This document shows positions 19,530 through 30,458 of a stretch of 64,000 nt of DNA, in pieces. The stretch comes from Lampris incognitus (lineage: Eukaryota; Chordata; Actinopteri; Lampriformes; Lampridae). Where the stretch lies: NCBI RefSeq assembly GCF_029633865.1, contig NC_079211.1, positions 3,139,739-3,203,738 on the forward strand, given 5' to 3'. A model generated the notes under the pieces. The model searched no databases. It saw only the letters and a list, made by a program, of their open reading frames with translations, and was not told the DNA's origin. Position 1 is the stretch's first letter. Each line of letters starts with the position of its first letter. The position numbers and the translations under genes are program-made.

Positions 19530-19800
19530 TTTAATGACCACGGTCAGTCAGTGCCTCGGTATACAGTCTCATCCGAAGGACGGCATTTCCTACAGCACAG
19601 CGTCCCCGTCACCGCACTGGGGCCTATTAGGACCAGAGGGAAGACTGCCCCCTACTGACCCACCATACCACTTCCGGCAGCAACTCGGGATTCCCGACAG
19701 GTCTCCCATCCAAGTACTAGCCAAGCCCATGTCTGCTTAGCTTCCGTCATTTGGCAGAGCAGGGTACATGTTGGCATGGCTGCCTGCTGACGTCATCAGT
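19530..19800 (-). mobile_element. 5S-rRNA-related repeat (SINE3-like), antisense
   Basis: GGTCTCCCATCCAAGTACTA (19700-19719) followed by GCCAAGCCCATGTCTGCTTAGCTTCC-type sequence is the complement of the 5S rRNA internal promoter (box C and intermediate element). Upstream GACTGCCCCCTACTGACCC is common in fish 5S-related repeats. It is not a full 5S gene: the first third diverges. Confidence 0.55.
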
Positions 19801-20441
19801 ACGGGCTGCACAGCTCAAAGGGGTATCTGGGATCAGGCGTTTCACAAAATGACTGAAACTGACCGATGAAAGGTGATATAATGACTCTGGCCATTGCTGT
19901 GTAGTCAGAGAAAATGAAGTTGGGGCCTGCGGTTCGGGGCCCATGTGAAAAGAGACTAAGGACTGTGTATTTTAGTATCTAGGTAACCTTTAGAGATGTT
20001 CCTGCTGACCGTGTCCTGTCCGTGGCTAACTATGAGGTCTGTAACTGGCTCACATTGTCAGTTGTTTCTAGTTTGGCATCTTTTGCATAGTGCGTAGTGC
20101 TCCCGGAGGCGGAACTAAGTTCTGCCGCTCCAGTGTTCCGCACGTATTTAATAAAACCAAACACACCGAGAGCTAAACGCCAAAAGCGCCGAGGGAACCA
20201 CGGCAGGACCTTGGACACGAACCAGGAAGGACGAAGCAAGCGAGGTTCCGCCCCTCCTCAGTAGTGAGCAGCCTACATGTTACTATATACATATATATAA
20301 ACATATATATGTGCTTAACTTAATTTCTACGCCGTTGTTTCTCTATGATATGTTTAATGCATGATTTACATATGCTATAAACGTGTTAGCTCAATGTGCT
20401 AGCTAGCTGGTGTATTGCTGCAGGGGAAGTTGTGGAGACAA

Positions 20442-20447
<6 letters not shown>

Positions 20448-20478
<31 letters not shown>
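20448..20478. repeat. (TA)n microsatellite
   Basis: ATATAT run of about 30 bp. The preceding 20,280-20,310 is also ATATAT-rich. Confidence 0.9.
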
Positions 20479-20479
<1 letters not shown>

Positions 20480-20786
20480 GTTTATTGTACTTTTTATTTT
20501 CCTCTTTTAACCCGGTTCTCGCGGTTGGTCCGATAAAAGAATAAAGCCCCGTGTTTAACCACGATCTCGAGCCTCTCGTGGAGGGAGCTGTGTCAAGGAT
20601 GAACACGGAACTCCTAACAGTAAAATCTAACAACTGGTCTGGAACAATCCAAAATGAGGGAAAGATTTTTATTTATTTGTTTACTACCTGATTGATCGAC
20701 TTCAACTGAAACGGGTTAAAAGCTGGGGCGTCACTAGGGCGTCCGGGTGGCGTGGTGGCAATTCCGTTGCCTATCAACACGGGGAT

Positions 20787-20787
<1 letters not shown>

Positions 20788-20827
<40 letters not shown>

Positions 20828-20930
20828 GCTACCACTACTACTACTACTGCTAATACTACTACTACTACTACTGATACTACTACTACTGATACTACTACTA
20901 CTGCTACTACTACTGCTACCACTACTACCG

Positions 20931-20962
<32 letters not shown>

Positions 20963-21130
20963 GCTGCTACCACTACTACTACTACTGCTAATACTACTAC
21001 TACTACTACTGATACTACTACTACTGATACTACTACTACTACTACCGCTACTACTACTACTACAACTGATACTACTACTACTGCTACTGATACTACTACT
21101 ACTACTACTGCTACTACTACTACTACTACT
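20788..21130. repeat. (TAC)n trinucleotide array, about 340 bp, derived from RTE LINE tail
   Basis: TAC repeats with GCTAC, GATAC and CCAC variants, immediately 3' (antisense) of the RTE LINE end. The sense LINE tail is (GTA)n, so this is an expanded LINE tail. Confidence 0.93.
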
Positions 21131-21652
21131 TATGGCTGCTCCCGTTAGGGGGCGCCACAGCGGATCATCCGTTTCCATCTCTTCCTGTCTTCTGCGTCTT
21201 CCTCTGTCACACCAGCCACCTGCATGTCCTCCCTCACCACATCCATAAACCTCCTCTTTGGCCTTCCTCTTCTCCTCTTCCCTGGCAGCTCCATATTCAG
21301 CATCCTTCTCCCAGTATAACCAGCATCTCTCCTCCACACATGTCCAGACCATCTCCATCTTGTCTCTCTTGCTTTGTCTCCAAACCGTCCAACCTGAGCT
21401 GTCCCTCTAATGTACTCGTTCCTAATCCTGTCCTTCTTCATCACTCCCAATGAAAATCTTATCATCTTCACCTCTGCCACCTCCAGCTCCACCTCCTGTC
21501 TTTTCATCAGCACCACTGTCTCCAAACCATACAACATAGCTGGTCTCACCACCATCTTGTAAACCTTCCCTTTAACTCTTGCTGGTACTCTTCTGTCACA
21601 CATCACTCCTGACACTCTTCTCCACCCACTCCACCCTGCCTGCACTCTCTTT
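21131..21652 (-). pseudogene. RTE-type LINE, C-terminal RT region, 5'-truncated
   Basis: The minus strand encodes VQAGWSGWRRVSGVMCDRRV, ...[60 protein letters not shown] and ends RMIRCGAP. It closely matches the copy at 33,225-33,931. The frame is open from the 5' truncation point to the natural C-terminus, so it is fairly young. Confidence 0.88.
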
Positions 21653-22106
21653 CTATCAACATGGGGATCGCTGGTTCGAATCCCCGTGTTACCTCCGGCT
21701 TGGTGGGGCGTCCCTACAGACACAATGGCCGTGTCTGTGTTGCAGGCCCCGGGTTGCGGTCATGCAAACAGATTATATTCCCTGTAATACGGGAGAAAGA
21801 AGTTGACAGAGAAACGTATGCTGCTTTTCAGACGTTGCTCTCAATAGATCGCCGAGCAACAACCATTCACTCCAATGCTGCGTACATTCCAAAGTCAGGG
21901 CCCCCTACTGGCTGGGAGGGACATTGACCTAATATTAACCAACTTATTATTATTCTCCCATGAATGGAATTTAATAAAACACATCCAAAATGTGAACACA
22001 TATTGTGTGCGTCACACGCTGCCTGAGAAAATAAAATGGGCCACAACATTCACAAAACCTTTTAAATGTCAGTTTTACACTCACTGAATCCATTACAGTA
22101 TTGTAG

Positions 22107-22260
22107 CGAATTCGGGGGGCAGCTCGGCCGGACCGTCACAGCCAGGACGCGAACCGCTGTGTGACGTCACACAGCGGGGTCAACAAGTGCTGAGGCGCAT
22201 AGTGCAGAAAAGTCGCCAACACTGCTGACTCAATAACTGCAGAGTTCCAACACAGTCTAT
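22107..22260. mobile_element. tRNA-like module fragment joined to a Tc1-like transposase fragment
   Basis: 22,107-22,160 resembles the GCGAATTC...GGGGGCAGC module of the 29.5-kb element. 22,165-22,255 (ACACAGCGGGGTCAACAAGT, GCTGAGGCGCATAGTGC) matches the DNA-binding-domain region of the Tc1 transposase at 9047-9135, with an internal deletion. Confidence 0.75.
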
Positions 22261-22514
22261 ACCAGTGTTTCCCAACCCAGTCCTCAAGGAACCCCTATGC
22301 TGCAGATTTTCTTTGCAACCCTGAATAGGTACCTGTTTGTAGTTATTCAACCAATCAGCAATGAATTATGTCAGATGTTGCACATCTAGCATAATTAAGT
22401 GCTGTGAGATGATTGGTTGGGTAAGTACAAGCAGGGCTACCTATGCAGGGTTACAATGAAAATCTGCAGGACAGGTGTTCCTTAAGGACTGGGTTGGGAA
22501 ATGCTGGTCTACAC
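22255..22514. mobile_element. hAT-type MITE, 244 bp, with 8-bp target duplication
   Basis: 22,263-22,506 begins CAGTGTTTCCCAACCCAGTC and ends with the complement-type GACTGGGTTGGGAAATGCTG, near-perfect inverted ends of about 30 bp. Flanks GTCTATAC (22,255-22,262) and GTCTACAC (22,507-22,514) form the 8-bp duplication expected of hAT elements, with one mismatch. Confidence 0.85.
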
Positions 22515-22960
22515 AGTCTACACCATCTACAGGCCCGTGGCCCCTCTTACAAGGATGAGGATGTGCACATCCTTGATAGAGAGGGATGCTGGTTTGAACG
22601 GGGAGTCAAGAGGCCATCTATGTTAAGAGGGAACGACCATCCCTGAACCGGGGGGGGGGGGCTAAGAGTACATCTGTCACCATCTTACAATTCTGTGATT
22701 GCAACTACTCCCCAATCCTCTGTGAATAGTACACATGGCCATTGAAACTCTAGTTAATGGTTATACCCATATTTGCATATGAAACCGGTCATTGATTTTG
22801 GTCATTATGTCTCTGTGTTGTTTGTAAGGGTGGGGACACCTGCAGTCAGTTGAGACTGAATAAGTCACTTAGATGAGTGATGAAACATTTCTCCTAATAA
22901 ACATTGTGTCCAGATGAACTGGTTCAACTTTCTGGTATTTCCTTACCTGGATTATTAAGC
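22515..22960 (+). mobile_element. Penelope-like element 3' fragment
   Basis: CACCATCTACAGGCCCGTGG...GTGCACATCCTTGATAGAGA (VHILDREGCWFERGVK in frame) through GATGAGTGATGAAACATTTC, CCAGATGAACTGGTTCA. It matches the longer copy at 55,565-56,285 and is the end of a GIY-YIG endonuclease domain plus 3' UTR. Confidence 0.75.
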
Positions 22961-23427
22961 GTAATTCAAGACACATCTTTGTTAATATTTCTGTCCATCT
23001 AATGCAGTTGCTGTGCGTCATGTACCATCATGTACATGCAGGTATGGGTTATTCTCAGTCACGTGACCTTTTCATGGCCAGTGAACAGCTCCGCCATGTT
23101 GGAGGACAGCTGGACCTTACCAACCGCTGTTCACACTGAAGTTCTCATTGTCCATCTGTGTTTACAAGAACCACGTTTTAAGTGAAAGTCGGACAAACGT
23201 ACTGAAATAAAACATCGCAGTCATGATCCACTCTTCGAAAAACAGTTTGCAGAATAAATTTGACAAAGTTCTGGCCTGACGGTGCAAAGGATCGGATTGG
23301 AGCCGCGGAAGCAGTGCAGAAATTAACCATAGTGAGATATGAAGCACGAGAGCTGTTGTGTAGGAATCAAACCTGAAACACGTTCTGTCACTCTGACTCT
23401 TTACACCACGTTCAGCATCACGCTGTG

Positions 23428-24392
23428 ACAGCACCACGGTATCCTATGGAAGGGAGCCGCTGTCCTCCAACACCACCACCAACAACACCAACACCAACAT
23501 CACCACCACGGTATCCTATGGATGGGAGCCGCTGTCCTCCAACACCACCAACACCACGGTATCCTATGGATGGGAGCCGCTGTCCTCCAACACCACCAAC
23601 ACCACCACCACGATATCCTATGGATGGGAGCCGCTGTCCTCCAACACCAACACCACGGTATCCTATGGATGGGAGCCGCTGTACTCCAACACCACGGTAT
23701 CCTATGGATGGGAGCCGCTGTACTCCAACACCAACACCACGGTATCCTATGGATGGGAGCCGCTGTACTCCAACACCAACACCACGGTATCCTATGGATG
23801 GGAGCCGCTGTACTCCAACACCACGGTATCCTATGGATGGGAGCCGCTGTACTCCAACACCACGGTATCCTATGGATGGGAGCTGCTGTACTCCAACACC
23901 ACGGTATCCTATGGATGGGAGCCGCTGTACTCCAACACCAACACCACGGTATCCTATGGATGGGAGCCGCTGTACTCCAACACCAACACCACGGTATCCT
24001 ATGGATGGGAGCCGCTGTACTCCAACACCACCAACACCAACACCACGGTATCCTATGGATGGGAGCCGCTGTACTCCAACACCACCAACACCAACACCAC
24101 GGTATCCTATGGATGGGAGCCGCTGTACTCCAACACCAACACCGCGGTATCCTATGGATGGGAGCCGCTGTACTCCAACACCAACACCACGGTATCCTAT
24201 GGATGGGAGCCGCTGTACTCCAACACCAACACCGCGGTATCCTATGGATGGGAGCCGCTGTACTCCAACACCAACACCACGGTATCCTATGGATGGGAGC
24301 CGCTGTACTCCAACACCAACACCACGGTATCCTATGGATGGGAGCCGCTGTACTCCAACACCAACAACACCACTACCAACACCAACACCAGC
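23428..24392. repeat. VNTR of about 20 units (39-54 bp)
   Basis: Unit core GGTATCCTATGGATGGGAGC, then CGCTGTACTCCAACACC with a variable number of CCAACA/CCA triplets, giving unit lengths that are multiples of 3. As a result three frames stay open for 300-350 codons, but no frame has normal coding context: the longest + frame starts at a GTG. I treat it as a minisatellite. Confidence 0.9.
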
Positions 24393-24402
24393 ACCACGCG
24401 CA

Positions 24403-24480
24403 CCCGGGTAGCGTAGCGGTCCATTCTGTTGCCTAACAACACGGGGGTGGGCGGTTCGTATCCCCGTGTTACCTGCAGTC
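24403..24480 (+). mobile_element. SINE family B head fragment
   Basis: GGGTAGCGTAGCGGTCCATT...GGTTCGTATCCCCGTGTTAC: tRNA-like head with A and B boxes only, directly after the VNTR. Confidence 0.8.
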
Positions 24481-25136
24481 ACATTAATCTAGATGACAGA
24501 CACATTATCACTGGTCTAGTGCGTGGATTAATCTTTGTGTGTGTGTGTGTGTGCTGTAATTTAACCAAGCAGTCTCCACAAGATCAATTTTCCCTAAAAA
24601 GAGACGACGTCTTCTGTCCAGCAGTATGACAGACACTGAGGCTGTGAAGCAGTGTTAAATGTGTATGACTGTATTTACCAAACTGTCCACAAGGTGGCAC
24701 TGTTGTCACACGCTTGACCTCTTCATGCCTCCGGTAGTGTGCTCTGGAGGAGGAAATTGGGGCCACTGAGCGTGCCTGTTGCATGTTAAGGCATAAGAAT
24801 GTATCTGGAAATAGCAGCTGAGTGTCTGTTTTTCTATGTTCCATATTACAGTCTGCCCTGCTGGCGCCCGAGGCCGCTGTCGACCTCCTGCATGCTGTTC
24901 TGGACGGAGGGCAAAAGGGGACAGAGACAGTCAAACCACACAACTGTTCTATGACTGAGGTCTGTGTAAACCCCCTCCACACACACACACACACACACAC
25001 ACCCAGAGTCTGGACCAGAATAGAAAAGTGTGATAATAATGTGTCTGCTCTGTCTAAGTTGTCATTGTGGTGACATGATGTGACAAACTGAGACATCATG
25101 GCGAGGTGAGCTTCATCACATTTTTTTTCTTTTTTA

Positions 25137-25510
25137 GATTTTCCCCCCTTTTTCTCCCCAATTGCACTTGGCCAATTACCCCACTCTTCCGAGCCATGCG
25201 AGTCTCTGCTCCATCTCCTCTGCCGATCCGGGGAGGGCTGCAGACTACCACATGTCTCCTCCCATACATGTGGAGTCACCAGCCGCTTCTTTTCACCTGA
25301 CAGTCAGGAGTTTCACCAGAGGGACGTAGCGCATGGGAGGATCACGCTATTCCCCCCAGTCCCCCCCCCCTCCCCGAACAGGCGCCCCGACAAACCAGAG
25401 AAGGCGCTAGTGCAGCGACCAGGACACACACCCACATCCGGGTTCCCACCCACAGACACGGCCAATTGTGTTTGTAGGGACGCCCAACCAAGCCGGAGGT
25501 AACACTAACC
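25137..25510 (-). mobile_element. SINE family B, antisense
   Basis: TTTTTCTCCCCAATTGCACT through GCAGACTACCACATG to CACGGCCAATTGTGTTTGTA and AGCCGGAGGTAACAC. The body is nearly complete, but most of the tRNA-like head is missing. A CA microsatellite precedes it (24,979-25,002). Confidence 0.85.
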
Positions 25511-25539
25511 ACTGTGCCTCCCTGCCGTCATAATGATTA

Positions 25540-26112
25540 ATAAACATTTTATTTAAAGGCACCTTTCATGACACTCAAGGTCAACTTACATCAAGTACAA
25601 TAAAACGAAGCAGTAAAAAACATTAGTGTATTCAACAATAAAAGACACAATAAGCAATAGAGCATACACCAGCAGGAGTTAAAAAAAAAGTTTGATGCTG
25701 TTAATGCTGCTAAAGTGAGTATGCTAGTTTAAAAAGGTGGGTTGTAAGAGCAGGTTTGAATACTGTAATGGAGCCCAGTAAGCGGATGTGATGGGAAATA
25801 GAGTTCCAGAGTTTGGGTGCAGCATAGGAGAAAGCTCTGGCTCCCGTTGTGCTGAGGCTGATGGCTGGTAGGCCAATAGACCTGCTGATGAAGACCACAT
25901 GAAGGAGGTCTGTGAGATAAGCAGGGGATAGATAATGAAGAGCTTTGAATGTCAATAATAAACATTTATAATTGATCCACTGTGACACAGGAAGCCAGAG
26001 TAATTGAATCAACAGGAGAGAGACATGGTCAGTGGACTTTGAACATGTAATTATCCATGCTGCAGAATTCTGGACGAGTTGAAGTCGGTGAATAGAGAGA
26101 CGCCACATCCGG
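25540..26112 (-). pseudogene. Antisense LINE 3' end (L2/Rex-type ORF C-terminus plus tail)
   Basis: Minus strand, 26,108-25,710: RLQLVQNSAAWIITCSKSTD, LLWLPVSQWINYKCLLLTFK, TGARAFSYAAPKLWNS, then FKPALTTHLFKLAYSL. These are hallmarks of the C-terminal end of fish LINE ORF2. 25,540-25,700 is the A-rich 3' UTR seen antisense. Confidence 0.82.
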
Positions 26113-26289
26113 TTCTCAGCTGGCGGTTTGTTTGTCTGTTGCTCTGCTTGCTACTAACAACTCATTGGGACCATTAGATTATTGTAACTGATTTTATGGT
26201 TTGCCTCTATTATTAATTTATGGGTTTTATTCAATCATCGGCTCCTGCACTGACTTGATCGCACTGAATCCTCCGACTCTGTAGTGCTG

Positions 26290-26890
26290 GGGCTGTGTGG
26301 CTCGTTTCTAGCTTGTGGCTAAACTAACCAAGTATGCCAGCTTTGTCCTGTGAGGACTGTGTGCTACTATAGAAAGCAAATAGAAAGATCCCTAACCTTG
26401 AAGACGATGTTCAACGGCTTTCTGATGAACTCCATAAGAAGGACTCCCTCTTGGCCAGCTTCATGGATGTAGCTTCTGGCCAGTCCAAATGGATTGCCAC
26501 TCTCAGTGCAACCACCCAGGACACAGTTTTGTGGGACCCCTCCACTTGTCCACGGCTTTCCTCCTGCTCGACACCTAATCACCAGTCGTCCTGGGCTGAA
26601 GTGGTGGTCCACAGTCATAAGAGGGCGGGGCTGCATCCCCCACTCGCCTAGGCCTCTCCAACCACTACGCGACCCAGTCTGACGACACTCCAGTCCATCC
26701 AGCCGAAGTTCCTGTGGCTCCAACATGTCCCGATCTGGACTTTTCTGTGAAAATGGCGTCCGCCAACACTGCAGCGTCTCTGCTAGTGGCTAGCAGTGTT
26801 CATGTGGCTCGCCATCCCACTGGGAAGCCAAAACCACAGCCCTCATCCGGGATGATGACCTCCTCTTCCCATCATAAGATCCTGAAAAAG
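26290..26890 (+). pseudogene. LINE ORF1-like fragment
   Basis: A + frame reads CEDCVLL, then after a stop a coiled-coil-like PNLEDDVQRLSDELHKKDSL, and later SSWAEVVVHS. The CxxC, coiled-coil and W-V-V layout resembles ORF1 of fish L2-type LINEs. Stops and frame changes are present. Confidence 0.45.
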
Positions 26891-26894
26891 GCTG

Positions 26895-27262
26895 GCAGAG
26901 TTGAAGATGATAAGATTTTCATTGGGAGTGATGAAGAAGGACAGGATTAGGAACGAGTATATCAGAGGGACAGCTCAGCTTGGATGGTTTGGAGACGAAG
27001 CAAGAGAGACAAGATGGAGATGGTTTGGACATGTGTGGAGGAGAGATGCTGGGTATACTGGGAGAAGGATGCTGAATATGGAGCTGCCAAGGAAGAGGAG
27101 AAGAGGAAGGCCAAAGAGGAGGTTTATGGATGTGGTGAGGGAGGACATGCAGGTGGCTGGTGTGACAGAGGAAGATGCAGAGGACAGGAAGAGATGGAAA
27201 CGGATGATCAGCTGTGGCGCCCCCTAATGGGAGCAGCCAAAAGTAGTAGTAGTGGAAACAGC
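26895..27262 (+). pseudogene. RTE-type LINE 3' end
   Basis: Encodes [67 protein letters not shown], then GGGAGCAGCCAAAAGTAGTAG. Same family as 33,225-33,931, truncated to the last 110 codons. Confidence 0.88.
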
Positions 27263-27871
27263 AAAAAGGAACTACCAGAGGGATTAACGAGATAGGGGCA
27301 CCCTGCATCACCTTGCTAGGTGATGTCTCCCAGTGAAGAAACTACCGTTTTTAGATTTGTTCATTTAGCAGCTCACTGGTTTGTGGTGTGCAGGTACAAT
27401 ATAGCTGCGTCCCTCCAGCTGTCCATCCTCAGCTGGATGACGTGATCCCCATTTACAGATAGACGTCTGCTTCCTGTTTATGCCATTGTCAGTGAGAGAA
27501 AAATCAGCTGCCAGTCAAATGAGGGAGGTCAAACAACAACAGAACGGCTCAGCTCGGAGATTTAAATGTAGAAATCTGAGGATTCGGGGACCAGTGAGTT
27601 GCTCATTGAGTTTCAGTCCCACTCAGCACGATGGTACTAACATGGCAAGGCAGTGGGAGGGTGAGTTGAATGGTTGAATAGGAAGACAGCCACATATCTA
27701 GAGGGTTATAAGTTTAATTCCATCAACTGCCTGTGTGCCCTTGAGCAAAACTTAACTCTCGACTTTCTCCCCTGATGTCACTAAGATCAGATCCCAGATC
27801 AGATGAAATGTAGACACTGTATATAGGTTAGACAAGTCCATATAGATGGTAAAATTCAAATTTCTTGTACA

Positions 27872-28305
27872 GGGGGCGTCCAGGTAGCGTAGCAGTCTAT
27901 TCCATTGCCTACCAACTCGGGGATCACTGGTTCGAATCCCCTTGTTACCTCTGGCTTGGTCGGGTGTCTCTACAGACACAACTGGCCATGTCTGCGCGTG
28001 GGAAGCCGGATGTGGGTATGTGTCCTGGTCGCTGCACTAGCGCCTCCTCTGGTGGGTCGGGGCACCTGTTCAGGGGGGAGGGGGAACTGGGGGGAATAGT
28101 GTGAGTCTCCCACGCGCTACGTTCCTCTGGTGAAACTCCTCACTGTCAGGTGAAAAGAAGTGGCTGATGACGCCATATGTATCGGAGGAGACATGTGGTA
28201 GTCTGCAGCCCTCCCTGGACCAGGGGGGGCAGCGACCGGGATGGCTCGGAAGAGTGGGGTAATAGGCCAAGTGCAACTGAGGTGAAAAGGGGGGGGGGGA
28301 ATCCA
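27872..28305 (+). mobile_element. SINE family B, full length
   Basis: GGGGCGTCCAGGTAGCGTAG head, B box GGTTCGAATCC, body CTACAGACACAACTGGCCAT, GGTGAAAAGAAGTGGCTGAT, and 3' CCAAGTGCAACTGAGGTG followed by a G-rich run. Confidence 0.9.
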
Positions 28306-29490
28306 AAGAAAACATTCTACTGGAGAACTTAAACCTTGCACACATTCATGTGTGTCATCTCTGCTCCACCCGGCCCTGTTTCCTGCATCTTTTGTGTAGC
28401 TCTGCTCTGGCACCACTTTTCCTCGGTCACTGTTTGGCCCCAAGAGCCGTTGTTGATTTTTCAATTATGTTTCTGTGTATTTAAGTTCTACTGTTGAGTT
28501 TGCTGGTTGACAGAGCGTACTGTCACGTAACCATCACATGTCTGATACGCTCGTGCTTCCTGCCATTAAACCGTTTGTTTCACCTGTTGCCTTGTCTGCA
28601 CTACAAGTTTCACACACGGCAAACACATCAAGTGAAGTTCCTACTTTGTGCAAACTCAACTGGCAACTAAAACTTAATTTTATTTCAGTAATTTACCAAG
28701 TATTCAGATTATGCAAATGTACTTGGAGCAAAGTCAGCAAACAAAATACAGATCCATCATTTCACTTCACCGAACTGACAGAGATGTGTTGAAGTTCTGC
28801 GTTTGTGACAAAGCTTCTTTTAGCGAAATGGTCCCAGGTTCAGACGTTTTGGTAAAGATGTGATTTCAGGTTTGGAAAAAAAAGAGGCCCTGGCTTTAAA
28901 TGAGACCCCCCCCCCCTTGCTCAGCAGCCACTGTTGTCATCGTCTCAGATTCCAGGCTGTGTTAATTCCGGTTCCCAAAGCCTCGGATATCATCCATCTC
29001 TGAGCCACACTCTCCACATGACTTGAGCTCTCTGACCTACTTTTCAGATAAAAATAAAGAAAAACGAACCTGCGGGATATATTTACACCAGGTAATGTTG
29101 AGGAGAGGTGAGCTGCGCTTTTTATGCACAGCTTGATCTTGACTCTGAGGTCAGCTGATGCACAGTTGCGGTTTCCCTGGCAACACGTTTCATATGGGAG
29201 ATGAGGAGGAGGGCAGCTCTCTGTCTGGATGACGTTAAACCTGCAGCAGAAGCCACCAGCGGCTCTCTGAGTCCTCACGTTTAGGAAATCAGGTTTCAGG
29301 TTGTAATCCGAGTCATCAGATGATCAGGGTCACATTGAGGCACACATGCAGTTCATGTACAGCAGATTTCAGGAAGAAGTGTACAGTACAGCATCCATCT
29401 CTTCATTTGAGAAATGCCACATTTGATGCTTTGTTCCAAAGACCTTTTTGTAGCAACAGCCATTCAACATATTTGTGTTCTGTAATTATT
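28306..29490. other. No gene recognised
   Basis: About 1.2 kb with no supported exon or known repeat; a C-run at 28,906. Nothing further can be claimed. Confidence 0.45.
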
Positions 29491-29497
29491 CCTTAAC

Positions 29498-29960
29498 AGT
29501 GTAACAACCACGGATGACTAGACTCGCTAGCCCTTGGCTAACGGGTTGGACCTTTCAGTTGACTGGTTGGCGCAGCGACCCGGGTTCGTCCGCACCACCG
29601 GTGGAAAAACCACCCCCTTTGAAAAACACACAACAGAGCCAATAAGCACCCAGTGAGCCAGCCCCCCAATCCACCAACCACGGGCACGCACACGGCCCGA
29701 CATAACATGCATTCCCGTGATTGGCAAGAGCAGGGAGATGATAGACCGACTCCCTTATCCAGAACTCCCAACTGTACAGGGTCGCTACACTACCCCACCA
29801 CCAATGTGGCGAATTCAGGGGGCAGCCGGGAATCTGCCGCAGCCAGGAGGTGAACCCAGGTCGCCTGCCCCACGGGCGACTGCGCTAACCAGTCGACTAA
29901 AGGGTCCGACCCGTTAGCCAAGAGCTAGCGAGTCTAGTCATCCGTGGTCGTTACACTCTG
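29498..29960. mobile_element. TIR element with tRNA-like modules in both arms, about 460 bp
   Basis: Left CAGTGTAACAACCACGGATG and the complement of right CATCCGTGGTCGTTACACTC form inverted ends that continue through GACTAGACTCGCTAGC and TTGGCTAACGGGT for over 60 bp. Inside each arm is a tRNA-like segment: left GACTGGTTGGCGCAGCGACC...GGGTTCG; right (complement) GACTGGTTAGCGCAGTCGCC...GGGTTCACC. The centre carries CACTACCCCACCACCAATG. Confidence 0.7.
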
Positions 29961-30458
29961 ATGTTTTCCATGTGCCGGCGGGGCCCACCATTCACACCAA
30001 GTACTGAGGTGTAATGGAGGCAGCACAGGGAACGTGCCGTCTGCCAGAGAAGGAACTCGCATGTCGAATGTGGAGGAGCAAGCAGTAGACGCTACAGTAC
30101 AGAGCTAAACATTATCAAGCGTCTAATCAGCTTTAATTACGTGTTTAATGTGGAAGTTGTGTTGATCACTATTAGCGTGTTGGATGACATTCTTCATCCG
30201 TCTTCTTCCTCCAAAATAGCAACGCTAATGCTGGATTATCTTGCTAGTGTCGCACCAAAATCTTTCTGAGCGTTCAGGATTGTGTTCATTTAAGCCAGAA
30301 CTCTGGGATTGTTAGTGGGAAAACAGAATATCATGACCTCCAGATGGCGTCAAAGTCACCAAAATAGGAGACATTCAGGACAGCCAATTTAAATATTGCT
30401 GTCCCCTTTTTTGTAATGTTGAGCATTTGTCTTTTCTTTTTTTTTTTGTTACTTTAAT

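Larger units (their letters stand above)
20737..21775 (+). mobile_element. SINE family B split by an RTE LINE
   Basis: The SINE head (GGGCGTCCGGGTGGCGTGGT...) runs 20,737-20,787. It resumes at 21,653 with CTATCAACATGGGGATC, the B-box region GGTTCGAATCC and the body to about 21,775. The repeated segment CTATCAACACGGGGATC (20,771-20,787; one mismatch at 21,653-21,669) is the target duplication of the inserted LINE. Confidence 0.88.

Noticed and set aside
19690..19790. Functional 5S rRNA gene
   Set aside because: Only the internal promoter region resembles 5S; the remainder diverges and no T-run terminator is placed correctly.
20747..21148. 133-codon poly-Thr ORF
   Set aside because: Translation of the (TAC)n LINE tail.
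23425..24411. Pro-rich 328-codon repeat protein
   Set aside because: Starts at GTG, lies wholly in the VNTR and has equally long ORFs in other frames; kept only as a finding.
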